Shown in pieces: positions 1 through 4,749 of a stretch of 7,672 bases of DNA (positions within the stretch are counted from its first letter, which is position 1; each line of letters begins with the position of its first letter). The stretch comes from Thermacetogenium sp. UBA5472. GTDB lineage: Bacteria; Bacillota; DSM-12270; Thermacetogeniales; Thermacetogeniaceae. The notes beneath the pieces are model-generated. The model did no database searches. It was not told where the DNA came from and saw only the letters and a program-made list of their open reading frames with translations. The DNA is taken from assembly GCA_002426495.1 (NCBI GenBank), contig DIQC01000008.1, forward strand, positions 13,783 to 21,454, given 5' to 3'. Position numbers and translations under genes: made by a program.

Positions 1-12
1 CTTGTCACGCCC
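1..12 (+). repeat. Right arm of a G-rich palindromic repeat cut by the window edge
   Basis: The first 12 bases (CTTGTCACGCCC) are identical to the right arm of the repeat copy at 3448-3459. The rest of this copy would lie left of the window. It starts about 30 bases beyond the hypB stop, which fits the tendency of this family to lie just past gene ends. The match is short, so the call leans on the other copies in the window. Confidence 0.5.
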
Positions 13-42
13 GCCTAGAACCGGGAACGCCAGCAGGACAGC

Positions 43-705
43 TTAGCTGCCTTTCTTTAAGCCTACCTGTTCCTCAAGCCAGGCGATCCAGGGAGCAAAG
101 CCCTCATCAAGCCGTGCTGACACCTGAAAAAGCTCCAATTCGGGGTTGATTTTTTTTAAATCTTCTTCCAAAAGCTCGATTTCACAATCTGTATAGGGAA
201 GCAGATCGATCTTGTTGAGCAGCACAACCTTGGATTGGCGAAAGACCAACGGATATTTCACAGGCTTGTCATTGCCCTCTGTAATGCTTAAAACTGCCGC
301 CCGGGCATCCTCTCCCAGGTCAAACTCTGCGGGACAAACCAGGTTACCCACATTTTCCACAATCAGCAGGTCGAGTTCATCCAGATCGAAGTCCTCCAGG
401 GTTGGCTTCACCATCCTGGCATCCAGGTGACACGCACCATCTGTATTGATCTGCACCACCGGTACCCCGAACTTCTCAATGCGCTCGGCATCCCTGGTTG
501 TGTAGATATCCCCCTCGATCACTCCCAACTTCAATAGCTTGGAAAGCTTGCCGATGGTTTTTTCCAGGATGCTTGTCTTCCCAGAACCGGGAGAGCTCAT
601 CAGATTGAGCACAAAAACATTTTTTTTATTGAATAATTCCCTATTCTCCCCGGCCACTTCATCATTTTGTTGCAGCACAGGTGCTGCCATGCGAACTTTA
701 ACCAT
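43..705 (-). CDS. hypB: HypB, GTPase for nickel insertion into [NiFe]-hydrogenase
   Basis: HypB is a cytoplasmic SIMIBI-class GTPase. With HypA it delivers nickel to the hydrogenase large subunit precursor and uses GTP hydrolysis to drive metal transfer. The 220-residue protein has the P-loop SSPGSGKT at 37-44, the switch region ENVGNLVCP at 117-125, the guanine-specificity motif NKID at 164-167 and SAR at 196-198. The G-domain metal site is visible as Cys92-His93 (ACHLDA) and Cys124. The N-terminus has neither the CxxCGC nickel motif of Escherichia coli HypB nor a histidine-rich stretch, so storage or high-affinity N-terminal binding is not expected. The ATG start is preceded by AAGGAG at 716-721, 10 bases upstream and inside the last codons of hypA. 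The gap to hypA is 5 bases, so the two are an operon. No other hyp or hydrogenase genes follow before the window ends. Confidence 0.96.
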   Translation of the reverse strand: MVKVRMAAPVLQQNDEVAGENRELFNKKNVFVLNLMSSPGSGKTSILEKTIGKLSKLLKLGVIEGDIYTTRDAERIEKFGVPVVQINTDGACHLDARMVKPTLEDFDLDELDLLIVENVGNLVCPAEFDLGEDARAAVLSITEGNDKPVKYPLVFRQSKVVLLNKIDLLPYTDCEIELLEEDLKKINPELELFQVSARLDEGFAPWIAWLEEQVGLKKGS

Positions 706-710
706 TTATT

Positions 711-1052
711 CTAGTCTCCTTCATAATAATCGATGTACAGTTCTCTCCCGGAAGCCACCCGCACATGGGGACTGGAACAGAATGGACAAAGGAAATTAAA
801 ATCATCAATACCAAAATTTTGGTGACAGTCCTTGCACTCTCCACTGACAGGTTTTTTCTGTATCTCTAAAACAGCATCGCCAAACAGCTCCTCATCCCTA
901 AAGGAATCAAAAGCAAACTGCAAAGCATCCGGAACCGCCATGGTCATATCACCCACCACCAGCATCACCTTGGAGATCTTACCGATGTTGTTCTCAGCTG
1001 CGTTTTTTCGCAACAGATCCACAATTCCCAGCATCAGGGACATTTCATGCAT
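711..1052 (-). CDS. hypA: HypA, nickel/zinc chaperone for [NiFe]-hydrogenase
   Basis: HypA is a small metallochaperone that hands nickel to the hydrogenase precursor together with HypB. I chose the ATG at 1052 although the frame is open to an ATG four codons upstream (1064). The family begins Met-His-Glu and His2 is the nickel ligand, so this start gives the MHEMSL N-terminus; GGTGGGG lies just upstream as a ribosome site. The 113-residue product has the zinc-knuckle cysteines at 73, 76, 89 and 92 (CxxC-x12-CxxC), as usual for HypA. Length and the VGDMTMAVPDALQFAF core are typical. It is the first gene of hypA-hypB, driven by the sigma-A-type promoter at 1090-1118. A role in urease activation, known for some HypA proteins, is possible, but no urease gene is seen here. 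Confidence 0.95.
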   Translation of the reverse strand: MHEMSLMLGIVDLLRKNAAENNIGKISKVMLVVGDMTMAVPDALQFAFDSFRDEELFGDAVLEIQKKPVSGECKDCHQNFGIDDFNFLCPFCSSPHVRVASGRELYIDYYEGD

Positions 1053-1089
1053 AAGCCCCACCATTTTCCTGTTATTATTCTACACCTTC

Positions 1090-1118
1090 ATTTTATGCTA
1101 ATTTTCTCTACTTGACAA
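1090..1118 (-). promoter_or_regulatory. Sigma-A-type promoter of hypAB
   Basis: On the minus strand, TTGTCA (1118-1113) and TAAAAT (1095-1090) are separated by exactly 17 bases. Each hexamer matches the housekeeping consensus at five of six positions. The predicted transcript would start near 1083, leaving a leader of about 30 bases before the hypA ATG. It lies between the repeat at 1131-1169 and hypA, so hypAB can be transcribed independently of the transporter gene upstream. Confidence 0.75.
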
Positions 1119-1130
1119 CTGAATGGATGA

Positions 1131-1169
1131 AGGGGTGTGTCAAGGGGACGGGGGTCTTGACACACGGGC
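1131..1169 (+). repeat. G-rich palindromic repeat, copy with perfect 10-bp arms
   Basis: GTGTGTCAAG (1135-1144) and CTTGACACAC (1156-1165) form a perfect 10-bp inverted repeat around an 11-base loop, GGGACGGGGGT. This is the cleanest copy in the window of the family with core GGGGACGGGGGTC. It lies 21 bases past the transporter stop and about 13 bases upstream of the hypA -35 element. No T-run follows on either strand, so it is not a classical intrinsic terminator, although the hairpin could protect mRNA 3' ends. Confidence 0.85.
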
Positions 1170-1189
1170 TGATCATTGAACCCCTGTGG

Positions 1190-1633
1190 TCAGTTGGTGA
1201 GCATCAATTTGGTTCCAGCAGCCAGGAACACTACCCCGAGCAGCTTCCACCAGGTAAAGGGGATGCTTTTAAGTCCAAAAAGCCCGAAATGATCGATAAG
1301 CAGTGCTGTGGAAACCTGACCGACAATGATGGCAGTGGTAGCAATAGAAACCCCTAACTTGGAGATGCTGGCCATCACAGTATAAAGGATAATAATACTA
1401 AACACGCCACCAAGATAAGCATACCACGGGGCCTGTCCCACTTTTGTTAAATCACCCTTACCAAGTCCCAATAACAGCAAAACAATCAGCAAAATTGTTC
1501 CTATCACATGAACAACAAAATTTGCCTCCACCAAACCGACAGCCTTGCTTAAAAGGGTATTAAGAGACCCCTGTACTGCCATACATATGCCGGCAATAGC
1601 GCCGATCAAAAGAGGAATAAGAGCAGGCTTCAT
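1190..1633 (-). CDS. YdcZ-family (DMT superfamily) small membrane transporter
   Basis: This is an integral membrane protein of the YdcZ/DUF606 branch of the drug/metabolite transporter superfamily; its substrate is unknown. The ATG at 1633 is chosen over an upstream in-frame TTG at 1654 because AAGGAG (1641-1646) sits 7 bases before it. The 147-residue product has about five hydrophobic segments (roughly 4-21, 35-56, 70-90, 95-115, 127-145). Family signatures are the AVQGSLN segment at 19-25 and GQVSTALLIDHFGLFG at 105-120. Length is normal for these half-size transporters, which often work as pairs or dimers; no partner gene is adjacent. It lies 72 bases after ppx/gppA on the same strand and may be read through from it. 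A small hairpin (1650-1664) stands directly upstream of the ribosome site. Context does not reveal the substrate, although nickel supply for hypAB is a speculative possibility. Confidence 0.88.
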   Translation of the reverse strand: MKPALIPLLIGAIAGICMAVQGSLNTLLSKAVGLVEANFVVHVIGTILLIVLLLLGLGKGDLTKVGQAPWYAYLGGVFSIIILYTVMASISKLGVSIATTAIIVGQVSTALLIDHFGLFGLKSIPFTWWKLLGVVFLAAGTKLMLTN

Positions 1634-1649
1634 GAATGTTCTCCTTTTC

Positions 1650-1664
1650 GCCAAAGTTTTTGGC
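1650..1664 (-). promoter_or_regulatory. Small dyad directly upstream of the transporter ribosome site
   Basis: GCCAAA and TTTGGC form a perfect 6-bp inverted repeat with a 3-base centre. It ends 3 bases upstream of the AAGGAG of the transporter gene. In the mRNA it could be a hairpin affecting translation; in DNA it could be an operator half-site pair. No T-run follows on the minus strand, so it is not a terminator. Short dyads like this can arise by chance. Confidence 0.35.
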
Positions 1665-1705
1665 TAATGACCTGAGCTCATCTTCCCTCTCCCCTAGCAA
1701 AGCGA

Positions 1706-2587
1706 TCAAAGCATTTCCAAAATGATTCCGTGCAGAAGATCTGCATCACTGACTGTGATCCCTGACGCACCCAGATAAGTAAGGATCGACCAGAGGATAG
1801 TGGTGCCGGCTATAATAATATCTGCACGCTCCGGCTGGAGCCCGGGGACACTTTTTCTCTCCTCATTATTTTTTGCAGCGAGGGAGAACATTATTCTCTC
1901 CACTGCATTCCTGGTGAGAAAGTACCCCTGAACCCGTTCCGCTTCATAGACCTCCAGTGCCTGATCCACAGTTGCCAGTGAAGTGATCGTCCCCCCTACT
2001 CCAATCAGAGCAGGGCAGGAAAGTTTTTTCAGTCTATTTAGAATTTCTTTGGCAGTATCCAGGATTTCCGAAAGGAGACATGGTTCTTCGGTCAGCCGAA
2101 CTGCGCCGAGAGGTATGCTGCAGCAGTTCAACCCTTCATCCCGGATAGAAAAGGTAAACTCAGTGCTCCCACCGCCGATGTCGACGACAACACCTGTTCC
2201 TTCGGCAGCGACCATTTGACAGGCACCGATGTAATTCAAGCGTGCCTCTTCACCCCCGCTGATGACATCTACAGCAAACCCGGTCTCTTCCCTGACTTGC
2301 TCAAGAAAAAATGCCGCATTAGCGGCTTGCCGAACAGCATCGGTAGCAACCACATGCAGTTGGGCTACTTGGAATTCCTTGATTAAAGCCGAGTATTCCC
2401 GGAGAGCAGTGATCGTCCGCTCCATAGGTCTTTCTCCCAATAAGCCCTGTTTTGCTGCCCCTTCTCCGATTCTAGTAACCCTCAGCCTTTTTAACACAGG
2501 AGAAATAGACTTGCCTTTTTGATCAGCGACCAACAGCCGGCAAGAATTTGTACCGATATCGACCGCCGCCATGCATTTGCCTGACAA
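1706..2587 (-). CDS. Ppx/GppA family exopolyphosphatase / pppGpp phosphohydrolase
   Basis: This is a cytoplasmic enzyme of the actin-like (ASKHA) Ppx/GppA family, which removes terminal phosphates from polyphosphate or converts pppGpp to ppGpp. The 293-residue length matches the short two-lobe form without the C-terminal HD-like domain of E. coli Ppx. Motifs are phosphate-1 DIGTNS at 10-15, ATDAVR at 82-86 region, GGEEAR at 111-116, phosphate-2 DIGGGSTEF at 136-144, GVGGT at 196-200 and PGLQPERAD at 248-256. The start taken is TTG at 2587, with GGTGGAG 5 bases upstream. An ATG five codons further in (2572) would still leave the DIGTNS motif intact, but its ribosome site is poorer. The gene begins 17 bases after divIC, an arrangement found in other Bacillota, and probably shares its transcript. 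Sequence alone does not separate polyphosphatase from pppGpp hydrolase activity. Confidence 0.92.
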   Translation of the reverse strand: MSGKCMAAVDIGTNSCRLLVADQKGKSISPVLKRLRVTRIGEGAAKQGLLGERPMERTITALREYSALIKEFQVAQLHVVATDAVRQAANAAFFLEQVREETGFAVDVISGGEEARLNYIGACQMVAAEGTGVVVDIGGGSTEFTFSIRDEGLNCCSIPLGAVRLTEEPCLLSEILDTAKEILNRLKKLSCPALIGVGGTITSLATVDQALEVYEAERVQGYFLTRNAVERIMFSLAAKNNEERKSVPGLQPERADIIIAGTTILWSILTYLGASGITVSDADLLHGIILEML

Positions 2588-2604
2588 AGAAGCTCCACCC
2601 CTTC

Positions 2605-2967
2605 TTAATGAAAGATTTCTTGCTCATTTTCGGAAGAAGGCTGCACTCGCCCCGGGACCGCCTGGCGGATCGGTGACTCTCCGGGCTTGACTAACCCCAG
2701 TTCCTCCCGTGCCCTTTCTTCAACATAAGCATCGCTGGAATAATAATCGATCTCTTTTTGAATGTCCTCTTTTTGAGCCAACAGTTCCTGTTCCTGCTGT
2801 TGATAAACATCCAACTGCCCTTCCATCTTCCAGATTTTTAACTGAGTAGGGATAAAGAGGATACAAAAGATCCCACATAAAACCCCTAAAACCACCAGCC
2901 CTCTCTTGCGCTTTTCCTTTTTCCGTTTAATTTCAAATATGCGATCTCTGCTGCCTTTCTGAGCCAT
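2605..2967 (-). CDS. divIC: DivIC/FtsB-type septum formation initiator protein
   Basis: This is a bitopic membrane protein of the DivIC/FtsB family, which joins DivIB/FtsQ and FtsL at the division septum. The 120-residue protein has a strongly basic cytoplasmic N-terminus (about 1-22), one membrane segment (about 23-40) and a charged, glutamine-rich coiled coil outside (about 45-75). The family motif SDAYVEERAREELGLVKPGE follows at 78-97, then a polar tail. The ATG is preceded by AGGAGG (2979-2984), 11 bases upstream and inside the end of the HTH gene, from which it is separated by 6 bases. The two genes are therefore almost surely co-transcribed. In B. subtilis divIC also lies just downstream of yabP and yabQ, so the wider synteny supports the assignment. 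Confidence 0.92.
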   Translation of the reverse strand: MAQKGSRDRIFEIKRKKEKRKRGLVVLGVLCGIFCILFIPTQLKIWKMEGQLDVYQQQEQELLAQKEDIQKEIDYYSSDAYVEERAREELGLVKPGESPIRQAVPGRVQPSSENEQEIFH

Positions 2968-2973
2968 CTACCG

Positions 2974-3201
2974 CTAAACCTCCTCTTCATCTTCTTCTCC
3001 GAACAAACCCAGGTTTGTTGAGATCACTATCACAACCTCATACCCCTTGCTGCGAGCTCGGCTTAGAAGTGTTGCTACAGTAGCTGTATTGACGCCCATT
3101 CTTTTGGCAATTTTCTCATTACTGTTGCCGGTTTCTTTAAGAATGACCGCCTGCTTCTCTCGGAAACTTAGTTTTTCTGCTCCGCGTATTTCTAGCTGCA
3201 C
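2974..3201 (-). CDS. Small sigma-region-4-like helix-turn-helix protein
   Basis: This 75-residue protein carries one helix-turn-helix resembling sigma-70 region 4 or LuxR-type domains. LSFREKQAVILKETG is followed by NEKIAKRMGVNTATVATLLSRARSKG, at about residues 12-53. A short hydrophobic stretch, YEVVIVIST, and a very acidic end, GEEDEEEV, come next. The start chosen is GTG at 3201, because GGGAG lies 5 bases upstream. A TTG four codons earlier (3213) has no ribosome site. It is too small to be a complete sigma factor, since region 2 is absent, and is more likely a DNA-binding regulator. It is the first gene of a tight cluster with divIC (6-base gap) and ppx/gppA. A 31-bp palindrome with DnaA-box-like arms lies 23 bases upstream of its start. 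Its target is unknown; autoregulation at that palindrome or control of division genes is speculation. Confidence 0.8.
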   Translation of the reverse strand: MQLEIRGAEKLSFREKQAVILKETGNSNEKIAKRMGVNTATVATLLSRARSKGYEVVIVISTNLGLFGEEDEEEV

Positions 3202-3223
3202 TTTTTCTCCCAATCCGTTATTG

Positions 3224-3260
3224 ACAACTTGTCCACATTATGTGGACAAGTTGTGGATAA
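3224..3260. promoter_or_regulatory. Perfect 31-bp palindrome of DnaA-like boxes plus a third DnaA box
   Basis: ACAACTTGTCCACA (3224-3237) and its exact complement TGTGGACAAGTTGT (3241-3254) flank a 3-base centre, TTA. Each arm contains TTGTCCACA, one base from the DnaA-box consensus TTATCCACA. Overlapping the right arm, TGTGGATAA (3252-3260) is an exact consensus DnaA box in reverse orientation. The three boxes fall within 32 bp, just upstream of the HTH-divIC-ppx cluster. No T-run follows either way, so it is not a terminator. The most natural reading is a regulatory DnaA cluster or an operator of another dimeric regulator. The palindrome is certain; its binder is inferred. Confidence 0.7.
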
Positions 3261-3333
3261 TATTATTACGAAACGATTACAAAATCTATTTCTCTATAGA
3301 AATGAAAACTCCTTCTTCTCTTCGGAACTTTTT

Positions 3334-3376
3334 CAGGGGCATGACAGGGGGACGTGGTCTTTACACATTGGTGTGA
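3334..3376 (+). repeat. G-rich palindromic repeat, degenerate tandem copy 1
   Basis: This copy begins CAGGGGCATG, followed by the core GGGGGACGTGG and a decayed right arm, CTTTACAC. The leader CAGGGGCATG recurs exactly 43 bases later at the start of the next copy. The pair therefore looks like a tandem duplication of the element in which this member has accumulated changes. Confidence 0.65.
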
Positions 3377-3416
3377 CAGGGGCATGTGTCAGGGGGACGG
3401 GGGTCATGACACGCGG
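3377..3416 (+). repeat. G-rich palindromic repeat, tandem copy 2
   Basis: After the shared leader CAGGGGCATG, the arms GTGTCA (3386-3391) and TGACAC (3407-3412) pair perfectly around a 15-base G-rich loop containing GGGGACGGGGGTC. It belongs to the same family as the copies at 1131-1169 and 3421-3467. Confidence 0.8.
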
Positions 3417-3420
3417 TGTC

Positions 3421-3467
3421 CGTGTCGGTGACATGGGGACGGGGGTCTTGTCACGCCCCCTGACACG
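3421..3467 (+). repeat. G-rich palindromic repeat, tandem copy 3 with nested arms
   Basis: The outer arms CGTGTC (3421-3426) and GACACG (3462-3467) enclose the inner arms GTGACA (3428-3433) and TGTCAC (3449-3454), with the core GGGGACGGGGGTCT in the loop. The double-stem form suggests the complete element is longer than the simple copies elsewhere. It ends 7 bases from the yabQ stop, so any yabQ transcript would carry this fold in its 3' end. The bases 3448-3459 match the window's left edge exactly. Confidence 0.8.
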
Positions 3468-3474
3468 TTTGGCT

Positions 3475-3984
3475 TTAAGTTTTCCTTCTCCATTCCCTAA
3501 ATTTACGCCAGAGCAGACGACAAAAATAGCGGATGGGAAGAATAAAGAGTCGCAACAGCCCGCGAAGGAATTGCAGGGCAAAGCTTACAGCCCAAACTGC
3601 CAGACGAAAAGGAAAAACAAGAATTTGTACACAAAAGATCAACAGCCTCAGCAATAATTTAAAACCGCGGCCAATTTGAAGAAAACACCAATATAATGGT
3701 TCCCTGATGTGGGGACTAACGAACTTAAGGTACATAAACATTCCCACAGGCAGAAACAGAATGGTAAAAAAGCGCACACTTCCCCCTATTACCCAGTAAA
3801 AGGCATAGAAGGTCGGCCCTATACAAATAAGCCAAAAGAGCAGGTCGCTTAACTGTGTAGAGATGTAGTTGGGCTTGATTCTCCTGCGCAGCAGGCGGTA
3901 GCAGTCAAAAAAGAGACCAATACCCATTCCCAGGCCAGTAATCGCCAAGACCAGCAAGAAGTCTTGAGCAACCGTCTCGGTCAT
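3475..3984 (-). CDS. yabQ: YabQ, sporulation membrane protein for spore cortex
   Basis: YabQ is a membrane protein of the forespore envelope needed for cortex formation in B. subtilis; its biochemical activity is unknown. The 169-residue product has hydrophobic segments at about 9-26, 46-65 and 70-90. The rest is amphipathic, rich in Leu, Phe and Arg, and ends in a basic tail (RKFREWRRKT). The N-terminal pattern with GLFFDCYRLLRRR at 23-35 and LSDLLFWL at 45-52 is characteristic of the family. The ATG overlaps the yabP stop (ATGA, 3981-3984), and no good ribosome site is seen, so translation is probably coupled to yabP. The stop codon is followed within a few bases by three tandem palindromic repeats and then by a separate upstream region for the HTH-divIC cluster. 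The yabP-yabQ transcript may therefore end there. Confidence 0.9.
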   Translation of the reverse strand: MTETVAQDFLLVLAITGLGMGIGLFFDCYRLLRRRIKPNYISTQLSDLLFWLICIGPTFYAFYWVIGGSVRFFTILFLPVGMFMYLKFVSPHIREPLYWCFLQIGRGFKLLLRLLIFCVQILVFPFRLAVWAVSFALQFLRGLLRLFILPIRYFCRLLWRKFREWRRKT

Positions 3985-4259
3985 CTGATCAGGCGTTCAA
4001 GAATATTTTTACCCTTTGCCTTAATTTTTTTACCGCGGTCATCACTAAATTCCAGAGATATAATGAGCCCTTCGACAATCAAATCGCCTGCAGTCAGATC
4101 CAAGTGGGTGATATGCATATCTTCCCCATGTAGGACCAGAAGGCCAATACCAGTTTCTAGAATGATCTCCTGGTCATCGAAACTCACTACCTTCTGCACC
4201 CCTGTGGTTTTCATCAGTTCCCTGTTGGTCAAGGTCAGTTCCTGATTAAGCTGTGGCAA
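3981..4259 (-). CDS. yabP: YabP, sporulation protein (YabP/YqfC family)
   Basis: YabP is a small protein made during sporulation in the mother cell and needed for normal spore envelope assembly; its exact role is unknown. The 92-residue product shows the family pattern: LTLTNRELMKTTGVQKVVSFDD at about 8-29 (split as NRELMKTTGV and VVSFDD), ILETGIGLLVLHG at 33-45 and LIVEGLI at 60-66. The start is TTG at 4259, with AAGGAGG 8 bases upstream. An in-frame TGA at 4277-4275 leaves no other reasonable start. A 10-codon frame with its own strong ribosome site overlaps this start. A sequence resembling a sporulation sigma -10 element, CATATTAT (4302-4295), lies about 35 bases upstream, but its -35 is unconvincing. 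The stop overlaps the yabQ start by 4 bases. Confidence 0.9.
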   Translation of the reverse strand: MPQLNQELTLTNRELMKTTGVQKVVSFDDQEIILETGIGLLVLHGEDMHITHLDLTAGDLIVEGLIISLEFSDDRGKKIKAKGKNILERLIR

Positions 4260-4278
4260 TGCTGGTCCCTCCTTTCAT
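4246..4278 (-). CDS. Possible 10-codon leader frame overlapping the yabP start
   Basis: An ATG at 4278 opens the frame MKGGTSIATA, ending in TAA at 4248-4246. GGAGG lies 7 bases upstream, a better initiation context than that of yabP itself. The frame is +1 relative to yabP. It covers the yabP ribosome site and TTG start and ends 11 bases inside yabP. Ribosomes ending here could reinitiate on or interfere with the yabP TTG. A frame this short can occur by chance, so the call rests on the strength of the ribosome site. Confidence 0.35.
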   Translation of the reverse strand: MKGGTSIATA

Positions 4279-4352
4279 AGATGATCCTCCTTCCATAATA
4301 TGATGCAAGGGTAGTAATTAGACCCTAAAAACTCATAATTGGCCCGGACATG

Positions 4353-4388
4353 CCCTTGAGTCAAGGGTGTGTCAAGACCCCCGTCCCC
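4353..4388 (-). repeat. G-rich palindromic repeat reaching into the end of spoIIID
   Basis: On the minus strand, bases 4388-4367 read GGGGACGGGGGTC followed by TTGACACAC, identical over 22 bases to part of the copy at 1131-1169. Just beyond it is a separate perfect dyad, CCCTTGA-G-TCAAGGG (4353-4367). The left arm expected upstream of the core is missing, because spoIIID coding sequence stands there instead. The repeat provides the last codons and the stop of spoIIID. Confidence 0.8.
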
Positions 4389-4626
4389 GGTACTTCTTTC
4401 GTGTCGCTTCCCCTCCACGCAAATGACGTTCAGCCTTGTTGAGATCCAGAACAAGGCGAACACTGCGGGCTAACTGCTGATTAATTCTGGGCAAGCGCTC
4501 AGTCATATCTTTATGGACAGTGCTTTTACTGACACCATAAACACTGGCAGCCTGGCGCACTGTTGCCGAATTCTCTATTATATAGGCACTTATCTCCAAG
4601 ACCCGGCGGCGGATATACTCCTGCAA
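4372..4626 (-). CDS. spoIIID: SpoIIID, mother-cell sporulation transcription regulator
   Basis: SpoIIID is a small DNA-binding protein that activates and represses many sigma-E-dependent genes and sets the switch toward sigma-K in the mother cell. The 84-residue product resembles B. subtilis SpoIIID closely: YIRRRVLEISAYI at the start, a helix-turn-helix over about 22-45 with VSKSTVHKDMTERLP at 32-46, and the C-terminal basic motif RHLRGGEATRKKY at 67-79. The start is TTG at 4626, which aligns with the usual N-terminus; GGGGGAG lies 4 bases upstream. The last five residues (RGRGS) and the stop are encoded by a palindromic repeat. The protein therefore ends right after the conserved basic region and lacks a tail like that of the 93-residue Bacillus protein. 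It lies downstream of spoIID, as in many spore formers, but spoIIQ and mbl-type neighbours are absent. Confidence 0.95.
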   Translation of the reverse strand: MQEYIRRRVLEISAYIIENSATVRQAASVYGVSKSTVHKDMTERLPRINQQLARSVRLVLDLNKAERHLRGGEATRKKYRGRGS

Positions 4627-4631
4627 TTTTC

Positions 4632-4653
4632 TCCCCCCCGTCCTCTAGTACAC
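4632..4653 (-). repeat. Probable degenerate G-rich repeat forming the spoIIID ribosome site
   Basis: On the minus strand, GTGTA followed by GAGGACGGGGGGGAG resembles the left arm plus core (GTGTCAGGGGGACGGGGG) of the repeat family. The G-run provides the ribosome site of spoIIID. No right arm is visible, and G-rich ribosome sites can look like this by chance, so this copy is tentative. Confidence 0.35.
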
Positions 4654-4749
4654 TACATTTATATCCATCGAAGAAGGAAAAAAGACTAGCAGGAGCATAC
4701 GGTAACTTGAGGATCAATTTGCATAATTAACAATTACAAAGACTTATAT

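Larger units (their letters stand above)
3214..3474. other. Intergenic region between yabQ and the HTH-divIC cluster
   Basis: These 261 bases hold the DnaA-like palindrome (3224-3260), an A/T-rich stretch (about 3258-3325) likely to contain the promoter of the HTH gene, and three tandem degenerate G-rich repeats (3334-3467). I looked for a clear sigma-A promoter on the minus strand. I found only weak -10-like hexamers, for example TATTAT near 3261-3266 without a well-spaced -35. Open frames crossing this region are built from repeat sequence and have no family resemblance. Confidence 0.6.

Noticed and set aside
539..799. Plus-strand frames antisense to hypB and hypA
   Set aside because: The opposite-strand hypA and hypB are unambiguous and the antisense translations are low-complexity without homology.
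1131..1169. Rho-independent terminator for the transporter gene
   Set aside because: The 10-bp stem is perfect, but the minus-strand sequence after it is C-rich and lacks a T-run.
1112..1357. Plus-strand frame starting in the repeat upstream of hypA
   Set aside because: It is made of repeat sequence followed by antisense of the transporter gene.
3224..3254. Palindrome as a bidirectional terminator for yabQ
   Set aside because: No T-run follows the stem on either strand, and it lies over 200 bases beyond the yabQ stop.
3224..3260. Chromosomal or plasmid replication origin
   Set aside because: Only three boxes in 37 bases, no dnaA, dnaN or rep gene nearby and no clear unwinding element beyond a modest A/T stretch; a regulatory cluster is the simpler reading.
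3334..3467. Tandem repeats as a possible CRISPR array
   Set aside because: The units are internally palindromic, degenerate, of unequal length and have no uniform unique spacers; the same element also occurs singly elsewhere in the window.
3229..3657. Long plus-strand open frame of 142 codons
   Set aside because: It runs through the palindrome and G-rich repeats and then antisense to yabQ; the predicted protein is repeat-derived with no family pattern.
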